A DNA stretch of 64,000 nt, taken from Pragia fontium DSM 5563 = ATCC 49100 (GTDB lineage Bacteria > Pseudomonadota > Gammaproteobacteria > Enterobacterales > Enterobacteriaceae). The DNA is taken from contig NZ_FOLW01000005.1 of assembly GCF_900112475.1 (NCBI RefSeq), positions 186,001 to 250,000 on the forward strand. Direction: 5' to 3'. Within the stretch, counting starts at the first letter, position 1, and every line of letters begins with the position of its first letter. Shown one piece after another: positions 56,650-64,000 of this stretch. Under the pieces are notes generated by a model that was given only the letters and a program-made list of their open reading frames with translations, ran no database searches and was not told the DNA's origin. The translations under genes were made by a program, and so were the position numbers.

Positions 56650-59205
56650 GTGCGATTATTAAACACAGTATCATTAAAACTGGTTGTTATATCGCTTTTT
56701 GTTTCTATATTGACCATTATGTTTGGCTTAGCCGTTTTCTTACAGCTTCGCAGCGAAAACCGGGTTTTTGATAGTCTCAGTGACAAAGTGACTTCTGCTT
56801 ATATTGAATCTGTTCAGACTAATTTATTTAACTTTCTTAAAGTCCCGATACAGGCCAATGCATCGGTTGAAATGAGTATGCAACAGGCTTTGACCGGCGA
56901 TAGCGTTGATATGATGAAGCTGGAACCGTCACTGATTGGAACTCTACAACGCGTTTTTCCTTACTCCCCTCAGCTTAGTCTGCTCGCCTTTGGTTCGGTA
57001 AATGGCGACTATATTGGTGTTAGTCGTGAAACCGTCACTGATAAATTGACTTTAATTTTAAAAGACCAACGAACGCATGGGGTATTGAATTTTTATTCCG
57101 GACTGGATGTGAATACGCCGGTGATTAATCGCGTTCGTGACTATGATCCCAGAGTGCGTCCTTGGTTTAGGATGGCGGATAAAACCAGAAAATCATTCTG
57201 GACCACAGCATACTGGGACTTAGATGCGGTCAGGGGGATCAGTATTTCATATAGCACCCCGGTTTATGATATTGAACAGCGCTATGTTGGGGTTGTTTCT
57301 ACGGATATTAAACTAGATAAATTTAATCGTTATTTGCAGGAGTTACCTAATTTAGGCAATGGTGTCATTTTTATTGTGAATGGTGCCAACGAAATCATTT
57401 CACATTCAACCGATGAAAAAAAGACCACCATACAAACGTCGGAATTGACCCAGCAGGAAAATGTGCAATTACTTAAGCCGGTAGATAGCGAAAGTATCAT
57501 TGTGCGTACAATGGCACCTTACCTGTCTGATATGAGCATCCATAAAACTAAATTTACCGTTGGAGATGAAACCTATTATGGGCGAATGGTTCCTTTTGGT
57601 GAGGAGTTAGGGCTGCATAACTGGCGGATTATCGTTGCTGTCCCTCGTAGTGATTTTGTCGGTTTTCTCGATGTTAACCGTAAAGTGACTATTTCACTGA
57701 TCCTGTTTATCTTTATCGTAGGGGTAGCGTTAGCCTGGATAATCTTATCAAAAATTACCACGCCTATTCTGCAAGTGGCTAAGCAAGCCCGTTTGATTGC
57801 TAAATTGAAATGGTCGCCGACCCAGCAATCCCATTTTGAGATTAAAGAGATTAAGCTGTTAAATGATGCATTTAATGATATGTCATCAACGTTATCTAAA
57901 GCCTTTTCCAGCTTAAAACATCAAGTGTATTACGATTCTGTTACCGGGTTATTGAGTAAAGAAGGATTACAGGAAAGAATGCGTGAGCTGGTGGCTCAGG
58001 GGGAACAGCAACAGTGGAAATGCCTGATTCTGGTTAGTCTGGATAATATGACTGAAATGAACAATAGTCTTGGCTACCAGAAAGGAGAATCATTATTACG
58101 TGAGTTTGTTAAGCACCTGTTAGCCATCGTTCCTCCAGACGCTTTATTAGCAAAGGTCAATGATGTGGAGTTTGCTATTTGCTATCCAAAAACCTGTAGT
58201 AGTGAAGCCTGCTCTCAGGAAATGAATAAATATATTCAACTGTATGCGCGTTCTCAGGGCTATGAAGGTGAACACTTATTGTTTTCAGGCAATATTGGAT
58301 TCTTACAGGATGAGTTTGACGATCGGTCTTTGGCTGATAGCCTGAGAAATGCCTCGGTGGCACTCGTTGCCGCCAGAAAGAAAGGCAGCGGCGCCTATGA
58401 GGTTTATCATCCTGAAATGATGAGTCGAGCGGTTGAAAATACTCAAATGTTGGCGGAGCTTAGTCAGGCACAAAATAATGATGAATTACTGGTTTATTTT
58501 CAACCTATCGTTAATTTAAGTGATAGCCATATTGTCGGCGCTGAAGCACTGATTCGTTGGCGTAGTAAAGCGTACGGAATGGTACCTCCTAATGTATTTA
58601 TTCCATTGGCAGAAGAGTCGGGATTGATTCTTTCTATCGGCCGATGGATTTTAAGAGAGTCCTGCCGCCAACTGGCATTAAAAATTCAGTCTGGCTGGCC
58701 TGCTGATTTCGATATTCATATTAATGTCTCTGCTCGGCAATTAATGCAGGCTGATTTCTATGATTTAATCGTTGAAACCATCAGTGAATTTAACCTTTCC
58801 CCGATTAATCTAACGTTAGAGTTAACGGAATCCCTGTTTGTTGAAAAAAGGACCATTATTACTGAACAGCTTGAGCGTATTCGGGCGTTGGGTGTCTCGA
58901 TAGCCATAGATGACTTTGGGTCAGGATTCTCCAGCCTTTCCTATCTATATCGTCTGAAGTTTGACTGTTTGAAGATAGATCGGGATTTTGTCAGCGGTGT
59001 ATTGGAGAATGCCCGAAGTCAGGCGATTATCTCTTCGGTTATTCGTTTAGCCTCTGGGTTGTCCGTGCCGTTGGTTGCTGAGGGGATTGAAACCGCCGAG
59101 GTTGCAGAACAGCTTCGTGAACTTGGCTGCCCGAGAGGGCAGGGATATTATTTTGGACGACCAATACCGTTAAATGAGTGGCCGATACCCATCTATGATA
59201 AATAG
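56650..59205 (+). CDS. membrane c-di-GMP phosphodiesterase: Cache sensor, degenerate GGDEF, EAL
   Basis: This encodes an approximately 850-residue signalling protein. Two transmembrane helices (residues about 8-30 and 340-362) enclose a large periplasmic Cache-like sensor domain (DPRVRPWFRMADKTRKSFWTTAYWD is typical). A HAMP-like linker leads to a GGDEF-fold domain with the signature replaced by VNDVEF, so it should not make c-di-GMP. The EAL domain has EALIRW, LTLELTES, IDDFGSGFSSLSYL, LKIDRDFV and AEGIET, all catalytic positions present. It should hydrolyse c-di-GMP and promote motility over biofilm. A GTG start at 56650 with GGTGAG upstream is preferred; another GTG is five codons earlier. 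Confidence 0.9.
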   Translation: MRLLNTVSLKLVVISLFVSILTIMFGLAVFLQLRSENRVFDSLSDKVTSAYIESVQTNLFNFLKVPIQANASVEMSMQQALTGDSVDMMKLEPSLIGTLQRVFPYSPQLSLLAFGSVNGDYIGVSRETVTDKLTLILKDQRTHGVLNFYSGLDVNTPVINRVRDYDPRVRPWFRMADKTRKSFWTTAYWDLDAVRGISISYSTPVYDIEQRYVGVVSTDIKLDKFNRYLQELPNLGNGVIFIVNGANEIISHSTDEKKTTIQTSELTQQENVQLLKPVDSESIIVRTMAPYLSDMSIHKTKFTVGDETYYGRMVPFGEELGLHNWRIIVAVPRSDFVGFLDVNRKVTISLILFIFIVGVALAWIILSKITTPILQVAKQARLIAKLKWSPTQQSHFEIKEIKLLNDAFNDMSSTLSKAFSSLKHQVYYDSVTGLLSKEGLQERMRELVAQGEQQQWKCLILVSLDNMTEMNNSLGYQKGESLLREFVKHLLAIVPPDALLAKVNDVEFAICYPKTCSSEACSQEMNKYIQLYARSQGYEGEHLLFSGNIGFLQDEFDDRSLADSLRNASVALVAARKKGSGAYEVYHPEMMSRAVENTQMLAELSQAQNNDELLVYFQPIVNLSDSHIVGAEALIRWRSKAYGMVPPNVFIPLAEESGLILSIGRWILRESCRQLALKIQSGWPADFDIHINVSARQLMQADFYDLIVETISEFNLSPINLTLELTESLFVEKRTIITEQLERIRALGVSIAIDDFGSGFSSLSYLYRLKFDCLKIDRDFVSGVLENARSQAIISSVIRLASGLSVPLVAEGIETAEVAEQLRELGCPRGQGYYFGRPIPLNEWPIPIYDK

Positions 59206-59348
59206 CATCATGAGAATATGAGCCGGTTGCTGTGTTAAGGAAACTGATATAACTGCTGGAAGTAGACTAGGGTAGGTTTACAGAAGTGATATTGCGTTTG
59301 TATGCTGGCCTAAAACAACTAACGCTGTTATTTACCGCCAGATAGCAA

Positions 59349-59370
59349 AAATCCTCCAAAAGGAGGATTT
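59349..59370 (-). terminator. terminator of tRNA-Asn copy 2
   Basis: AAATCCTCC/GGAGGATTT with loop AAAA lies 58 bases beyond the 3' end of tRNA-Asn copy 2. On the minus strand it is followed by TTTGC. Confidence 0.7.
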
Positions 59371-59428
59371 TAACTTTATTCATTTCAGGTCTTGTATGGA
59401 CGCATCCAAACTATCTGAAATGCTAATA

Positions 59429-59504
59429 TGGCTCCTCTGACTGGACTTGAACCAGTGACATACGGATTAACAGTCCGCCGTTCTACCGACTGAACTACAG
59501 AGGA
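59429..59504 (-). tRNA. tRNA-Asn (anticodon GTT), copy 2
   Basis: This is a second 76-nt tRNA-Asn with encoded CCA. It differs from copy 1 by a single base in the T-loop (A instead of G after TTC), which still leaves a purine at position 57. The sequence just before the tRNA also resembles that of copy 1 (GGAATtGTcTGAACaGGGCG pattern), showing a segmental duplication. Both copies have the same orientation. Confidence 0.96.
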
Positions 59505-60610
59505 ATCGTTTGAACGGGGCGAATCATATCTATCTCTATTGGGGCTGTCAACGCTAAATTATCATCTTCTGTTTGAGTGTTCATCAACTGAGCAAATTGG
59601 TGTGATGTTAAACAAAATTACTGTCGAGTTGGCTGATTTTTTATGCTGCGTGATTGTTTAACTATCCTGTCAGTTGGAAGATATGCTTTCCTCGGGAAAT
59701 GATGACGTTGGTAGCTCCGAGAGCACTTCTCTTTATCATTGGCCTGTTTTGTCCCTTCCAAGACGTTGTATCGTTTTTAGTGACTTTTTAGATGTATGGC
59801 GATGGGCCGTTAGAAAAAATCAGCCAGAGTTAGCGGGGTAATAAACCTTAAAAGATAAGCAGATAGTTAAAGCTATTGTCAGGCTGGTCTGGCTTAAGAA
59901 ACTATCATGATATTAGCCAGAATAGTTTAAACAGGTTGTAGATAGTCTGGTTTTGTCTTGTGCTGGCAATTTATATACTGAATAAAAGTGATGAATTAGT
60001 TAAAAATGAAAAATTCTGTGAGCAAGATGTAAATCATTAACCCGTTATCTAAACATTCAATAATAATTGAGCCAGGTCAAGATGATGAGCTAATTTATTC
60101 TATTTTATATGTGTAGGCATATTATGGTGCTTACATGGTCGCTGCGAGTTAGAAATAATTGAGGTTTAGTAAGATTTTAATAGGGGAGGAAGAATAAAAA
60201 CTCATATTTAATGTCTATTAAAGAGAAGTTAAAGGAATAATGATAGGCTTTTCCCCGTTATTTTTATATCTATTTGGTTTGTTTTATCAGGTGATAAAGA
60301 CAATGTAATACTAAACAGAAAGAGTATTACTTTAGATATCTTTATTTCGAGGTTCGTATTATATAAGGACTTAAATTTTATGAAGTATCGTCAGTGGATG
60401 AAGAGATAATGTGCATTAACCAGCACAAGTAGCTATCGTGTCAGGATAGCTAATGGTAGATAGCGATCATAATGATTTACTGTATATAAGGGTTAAACAC
60501 TTAGTAACAGCATAAAGCAGTACAATAGATATTAATCATACAATCATCCGTAGCGCTTAAGACTGATGATAATTTATAAACTATTTATATATTGTCTTGC
60601 TTAAATAAGG
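59505..60610. other. 1.1-kb AT-rich non-coding region
   Basis: No ORF with a family match or a good ribosome-binding site was found. A 30-codon frame at about 59699-59791 encodes a hydrophobic peptide but has no support. I see no terminator or known RNA. It could be a decayed gene or the silenced AT-rich surroundings of the Hha-like gene. Confidence 0.4.
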
Positions 60611-60823
60611 TTACTTTACCTGAGACCAAATAGTCTTTGGTACTTTACCTAAATCAAATAACTTGCCAGCAACTAGTTCTGCACGGCGATGATCGGCAGC
60701 ACGATACATATTAGCTAGTATATTATTATCTACTAAAGAATAGTTTAGTTTGTCATACAGGCGTTCTAAGCTATCGTGATTAGAACATTTACGGAACATC
60801 ATTAAATAATCGATATCGCTCAT
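60611..60823 (-). CDS. Hha/YmoA family nucleoid-associated regulator
   Basis: This encodes a 70-residue protein of the Hha/YmoA family, which binds H-NS and strengthens silencing of AT-rich and virulence genes. The family frame is clear: [51 protein letters not shown], against [45 protein letters not shown]. The C-terminus KTIWSQVK parallels PPTVWQHVK. It is distinctly diverged from the core Hha sequence, so it is probably a second, accessory paralogue. It stands alone in an AT-rich region. Confidence 0.85.
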   Translation of the reverse strand: MSDIDYLMMFRKCSNHDSLERLYDKLNYSLVDNNILANMYRAADHRRAELVAGKLFDLGKVPKTIWSQVK

Positions 60824-61030
60824 TATATTTACTTTATTTCAGACTTAATTAAATGGTAGCCCAAGCGAGACACTGTAGCATTGATAACGAATGTTACGTC
60901 AGGTGGTAGAATGCTTGGTGAGTTATATACAGTGTATAGGCAGGTAATCTAACCTGATACGCTATATATAATAGTATGTCGACAGGAAATGAACAAGTCT
61001 TTATAACGTTATTATTTCCTGTCGCTTCAT

Positions 61031-62185
61031 TTAGTAACTTAAGCTCAGAATTTTCCTGGCTTCAATCGCTGTGATGTTTTTATGTTCACCTAGGGGTAAT
61101 AAATTAAATCTTTTTAAATAGTTAATTGCTTCGTCAATGGATGATTCTGGTATGCCATACGCCCTTATGTAGGTAGGAAGACCCATATTTTCAAAAAATT
61201 TTCTTGTTAATTGTATGGCACTATTTATCCGCTCATCATCGCTCCCCTGCGTGATTCCCCATACTCTTTCAGCATATTGGAGTAATTTGAGGCGCTTACT
61301 TTCCCTTTGAACATCCAAGACGGCGGGAAGCAGAATAGCGAGTGTCTGGGCATGATCGAGTCCGTGATGAATAGTAAAATAGTAACCGATACGGTGACTT
61401 GCCCAGTCTTGGGGAACACCCGCGCCAATCAGTCCATTCAAGGCCTGAGTTGCGCTCCACATAATTGTCGCTCTGACATGGTAATTATCCGGTTCAGCCA
61501 GCGCTTTTGGACCTTCCTCTATCAGAGTCAGCATTAATCCTTCGGCAAAACGATCCTGAACCTTGCCATATACCGGATAAGTCAAATACTGTTCTGCGAT
61601 ATGTACGAAAGTATCAACCACACCATTAGCAATTTGTTTGGTCGGTAGCGTATAGGATTTTCTTGGATCGAGAATAGCGAAGCGTGGAAAAAGAAGAGGG
61701 TGTTTGTGGCTTAACTTTGCATTTAAGGCTGTATTGCTGATCACGGCAGTGCCATTCATTTCAGAACCGGTGGCCGGCAGGGTGACAACACAACCCATAG
61801 GTAAGACGCGATCCAGTGGTGGATTACTGATCCAGGTCTCCCAAGCATCACCTTCAAAATAGGCTGCCGCCGCGATAAACTTAGTGCCATCAATAACCGA
61901 GCCACCACCAACGGCAATAAGGAAGTCGACTTTTTCAGATTTTACAATGTTGACGGCTTTCATTAACGTCTCGTAATGTGGATTGGGTTCAATACCCCCA
62001 AACTCAATATAATTACGTGAGCCCAGTGCCTGTTTGACTTCATCAATCGTGCCGAATTTTTTGGCACTGCCTCCACCATAGGTGATCAGTACGTTTGCAT
62101 TAGCCGGAATATGTAGATCAAGATCCTTAATACGCTCGGTACCGAAAATAATCCGAGTTGGATTGTAGTAATCGAAATTGAACAT
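61031..62185 (-). CDS. iron-type alcohol dehydrogenase, YqhD/BDH-like
   Basis: This encodes a 384-residue NAD(P)-dependent alcohol/aldehyde reductase similar to E. coli YqhD (387), which reduces toxic aldehydes with NADPH. The nucleotide motif VGGGSVIDGTKFIAAAA and the metal ligands are present: Asp and His in NGVVDTFVHIAEQY, and the later His pair in DWASHRIGYYFTIHHGLDHAQTLA. The normally conserved GHE between the last two His ligands is GYY here, which may alter substrate or metal binding. No YqhC-type regulator gene is adjacent. It is divergent from the FabH-like gene. Confidence 0.9.
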   Translation of the reverse strand: MFNFDYYNPTRIIFGTERIKDLDLHIPANANVLITYGGGSAKKFGTIDEVKQALGSRNYIEFGGIEPNPHYETLMKAVNIVKSEKVDFLIAVGGGSVIDGTKFIAAAAYFEGDAWETWISNPPLDRVLPMGCVVTLPATGSEMNGTAVISNTALNAKLSHKHPLLFPRFAILDPRKSYTLPTKQIANGVVDTFVHIAEQYLTYPVYGKVQDRFAEGLMLTLIEEGPKALAEPDNYHVRATIMWSATQALNGLIGAGVPQDWASHRIGYYFTIHHGLDHAQTLAILLPAVLDVQRESKRLKLLQYAERVWGITQGSDDERINSAIQLTRKFFENMGLPTYIRAYGIPESSIDEAINYLKRFNLLPLGEHKNITAIEARKILSLSY

Positions 62186-62383
62186 AACTATCCTCGTTTT
62201 TTATATCTGTTATCTAAATGTTATATCGGATCTGTAGATCAATCGATGAGTAAAATAATACTCAGTTACCTTTACTAATACTTATTTAAGTTTTTATTTG
62301 GTAAAAATAAGTTCTGGCTTAGTGCTATTTTGGCGGGGGAAACGTAATATCCCCCTCCTCTAAGGACGGGTAAAGAGGAATTT

Positions 62384-63364
62384 ATGTTACCTATAAGGAT
62401 TATATCAACCGGTAAGGCATTGCCTGCAGAAAAGATATCCTCTTCAGAACTTGATTTACGTTTAAATAAAACAAGTGGATTTGTTAAGAAAAAATCAGGG
62501 GTAGATTATCGTTATTTTTCTTCAGTGAATGATTTCCAATCTGATTTGGCTGCGGCAGCATTACGTGATGCTATTAATGCAGCTCAGATCCACTCATCTT
62601 CAATCGATTTACTCCTGTCTACTTCAGCGGTTCCCGATCAAGCCTTGCCCTCGATGGCCTGCCGAATTATGCAGGCAGCAGGCTTGCCTGCTGGGATAAG
62701 CGCTTTTGACATCAACGCGAGTTGCTTAGGATTCATGGCGGGCTTACAGCTTGCGGCGACGCTATTAAACAGCGGAACGTATCGGCGTATTGCCATTGTC
62801 TCTGCAGAGATCCCGTCACGTGGGCTTGATTGGAGCGACCCAGAGAGCTCGCTGATTTTTGGCGATGGCGCAGCAGCGGCCATCGTTGAAATAGGATCGG
62901 AGACGGTAGGGTGCCAAGCTTACCGCATGGAAACCTATCCTGAAGGGAAAACCTACTGCGAGATTCTGGCCGGTGGCACACGCTGTAATCCAACCAGCGG
63001 CATGAAAGACAGTGATTTCTTATTTCATATGGATGGCAAAAAAGTCTTTAAGCTGGCATCGAAACTGATGGAAGGCTTTCTGGATAGACTATTTGAACCT
63101 TTAGGTTATAACTATCATGAGGTTGATTTAGTGGTTCCTCATCAGGCCAGTTATCTGTCAATGCAGCATATGTCCCGGCGTTTAGGGCTGCCCCAAAGTG
63201 CGATCATTGATATTTATCACAGTCATGGTAATCAGGTATCGGCATCGATACCAACGGCTTTACATGAAGCGATGGTGACCGGACGTTTGACGGAAGGTGC
63301 TAAAGTCTTACTTGTCGGTACTGCGGCCGGCCTAACGTTGGGTGGGATGGTGTTGACGGTATGA
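62384..63364 (+). CDS. FabH/OleA-like 3-oxoacyl-(acyl-carrier-protein) synthase III family enzyme
   Basis: This encodes a 326-residue thiolase-fold condensing enzyme. The catalytic triad is visible: Cys in DINASCLGFMAGL (near residue 111), His in VVPHQAS (near 248) and Asn in HSHGNQVSASIPTAL (near 279). The start (MLPIRIISTGKALPAEKISSSELD) and EKTSGVDYRYF-like KKKSGVDYRYF differ from housekeeping FabH. GAGG lies shortly before the ATG. It is followed with a four-base overlap by an SDR reductase gene, so a dedicated biosynthetic pathway (for example OleA-like head-to-head condensation) is more likely than primary fatty acid synthesis. Confidence 0.82.
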   Translation: MLPIRIISTGKALPAEKISSSELDLRLNKTSGFVKKKSGVDYRYFSSVNDFQSDLAAAALRDAINAAQIHSSSIDLLLSTSAVPDQALPSMACRIMQAAGLPAGISAFDINASCLGFMAGLQLAATLLNSGTYRRIAIVSAEIPSRGLDWSDPESSLIFGDGAAAAIVEIGSETVGCQAYRMETYPEGKTYCEILAGGTRCNPTSGMKDSDFLFHMDGKKVFKLASKLMEGFLDRLFEPLGYNYHEVDLVVPHQASYLSMQHMSRRLGLPQSAIIDIYHSHGNQVSASIPTALHEAMVTGRLTEGAKVLLVGTAAGLTLGGMVLTV

Positions 63365-64000
63365 CGATATTAGTAACCGGTGCAACGCACGGATTGGGTA
63401 GAAATGCGGTAGAGTATTTACAACAACATAATACCCCTGTTATTGCCACTGGGCGAGATATTGAACAGGGTGAAAAACTGCGACAGCTCGACGTGCCTTT
63501 TGTACAGGCCGATTTATCCATGATAACGCCTGAGCAGGAAGACGCATTGTTTGATGGGGTAGATACCGTTTGGCATTGTGCTGCAAAGTCTTCTCCTTGG
63601 GGAGATTACACCGATTTCTTTTCAGCCAATGTGACAGCCACTCGTTTATTGGCCACCATGGCGGGAGAGCGGAAAGTTAAACGCTTTGTTCATATCTCCA
63701 CGCCTTCTATCTATTTTAACTATCGCCACTTCCGTGATATTCCTGAAACTTTCAAGTCCGCTAAGTTGGTTAATCACTATGCAGTAACAAAGCTATTAGC
63801 GGAACGGGAGATCCAACGTTTAGTCCTTCAATATCCGGACACTCGATTTATTATCCTGCGTCCCAGAGCGCTGTTTGGGCCTCAGGATCGCGTATTGCTT
63901 CCTCGTATTTTATCGCTGTTGAAAAAACGTCGGGGCGTTCTTCCTTTACCCAGAGGAGGAGAAGCGCTGATGGATATGACTTATGTGATGAACGTGGTTC
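63361..64000 (+). CDS. NAD(P)-dependent epimerase/dehydratase, 3-beta-HSD/OleD-like (3' truncated by window edge)
   Basis: The ATG overlaps the TGA of the ketosynthase gene and the frame stays open to the end of the window (about 213 codons). The N-terminal Rossmann motif is TILVTGATHGLGRNAVEYL. VWHCAAKSSPWG, FVHISTPSIYF and the catalytic YAVTK follow, the order of extended SDR proteins. The RPRALFGPQDRVLLPRIL segment is typical of the 3-beta-HSD/OleD branch. In olefin (ole) clusters OleD reduces the beta-keto acid made by OleA. The gene is incomplete here and partner genes are out of view. Confidence 0.85.
   Translation, partial: MTILVTGATHGLGRNAVEYLQQHNTPVIATGRDIEQGEKLRQLDVPFVQADLSMITPEQEDALFDGVDTVWHCAAKSSPWGDYTDFFSANVTATRLLATMAGERKVKRFVHISTPSIYFNYRHFRDIPETFKSAKLVNHYAVTKLLAEREIQRLVLQYPDTRFIILRPRALFGPQDRVLLPRILSLLKKRRGVLPLPRGGEALMDMTYVMNVV

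Noticed and set aside
59699..59791. 30-codon hydrophobic frame in the 1.1-kb gap
   Set aside because: It has no convincing ribosome-binding site or homology; such frames are expected by chance in AT-rich DNA.
1..64000. CRISPR arrays, insertion sequences, rRNA operons
   Set aside because: No regularly spaced direct repeats with unique spacers, no transposase frames with terminal repeats and no rRNA sequence were seen.

Overview
This 64-kb window is chromosomal DNA from a moderately low-GC member of the Enterobacterales. Most genes are close to their Escherichia coli and Yersinia orthologues. The run from the GGG tRNA-Pro (proL) through yejM-yejL-yejK-rplY-radD-rsuA-bcr-yejG-yejFEBA-mepS-lpxT-yeiR-yeiP-yeiW-fruK-nfo-yeiH-yeiE-lysP is almost collinear with one E. 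coli chromosomal block. A Yiu-type iron operon, an extended GyrA tail and the base composition would fit Budviciaceae (Pragia, Budvicia, Limnobaculum), but that family assignment is inference.

Layout. Positions 1-1618 hold the 3' part of gyrA, which carries an unusual acidic insertion. Positions 1.6-9.5 kb, between gyrA and proL, form an accessory island: a phage-type lipoprotein, a LexA-controlled DinI-like gene, ydcH, a double-glycine-leader microcin-like precursor, and a decayed prophage. The prophage keeps a truncated DnaC, an intact holin, a frameshifted endolysin and broken Rz/Rz1 spanins. The same debris carries an SOS-controlled S-type-pyocin-like bacteriocin with a putative immunity gene, an orphan toxin tip with its own putative immunity gene, and a KilAC antirepressor remnant. 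Positions 9.5-36 kb are the conserved block described above. They include the YejABEF peptide importer, an Mtr-type permease with TrpR- and TyrR-like sites, and a fruK that has lost its fruB and fruA neighbours but keeps a Cra-like site.

Positions 36-43 kb encode two lipoproteins and a ferric-siderophore ABC transporter with its TonB receptor, preceded by Fur-like boxes. Positions 43-55 kb hold core genes: metG, mrp, dcd, asmA, yegH, gnd, yeeX and ptsG. A gene-poor AT-rich stretch (55-61 kb) follows. It contains two near-identical tRNA-Asn genes in direct orientation flanking a c-di-GMP phosphodiesterase gene, a candidate small RNA, and a divergent Hha/YmoA-family gene. The window ends with a YqhD-like alcohol dehydrogenase and the start of a biosynthetic operon (a FabH/OleA-like ketosynthase translationally coupled to an OleD-like reductase) that runs off the edge.

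The most interesting material is the bacteriocin/microcin island next to gyrA and the truncated FabH/SDR cluster at the right edge. Everything here was read by eye. No database search was run, and family assignments rest on recalled sequence similarity.
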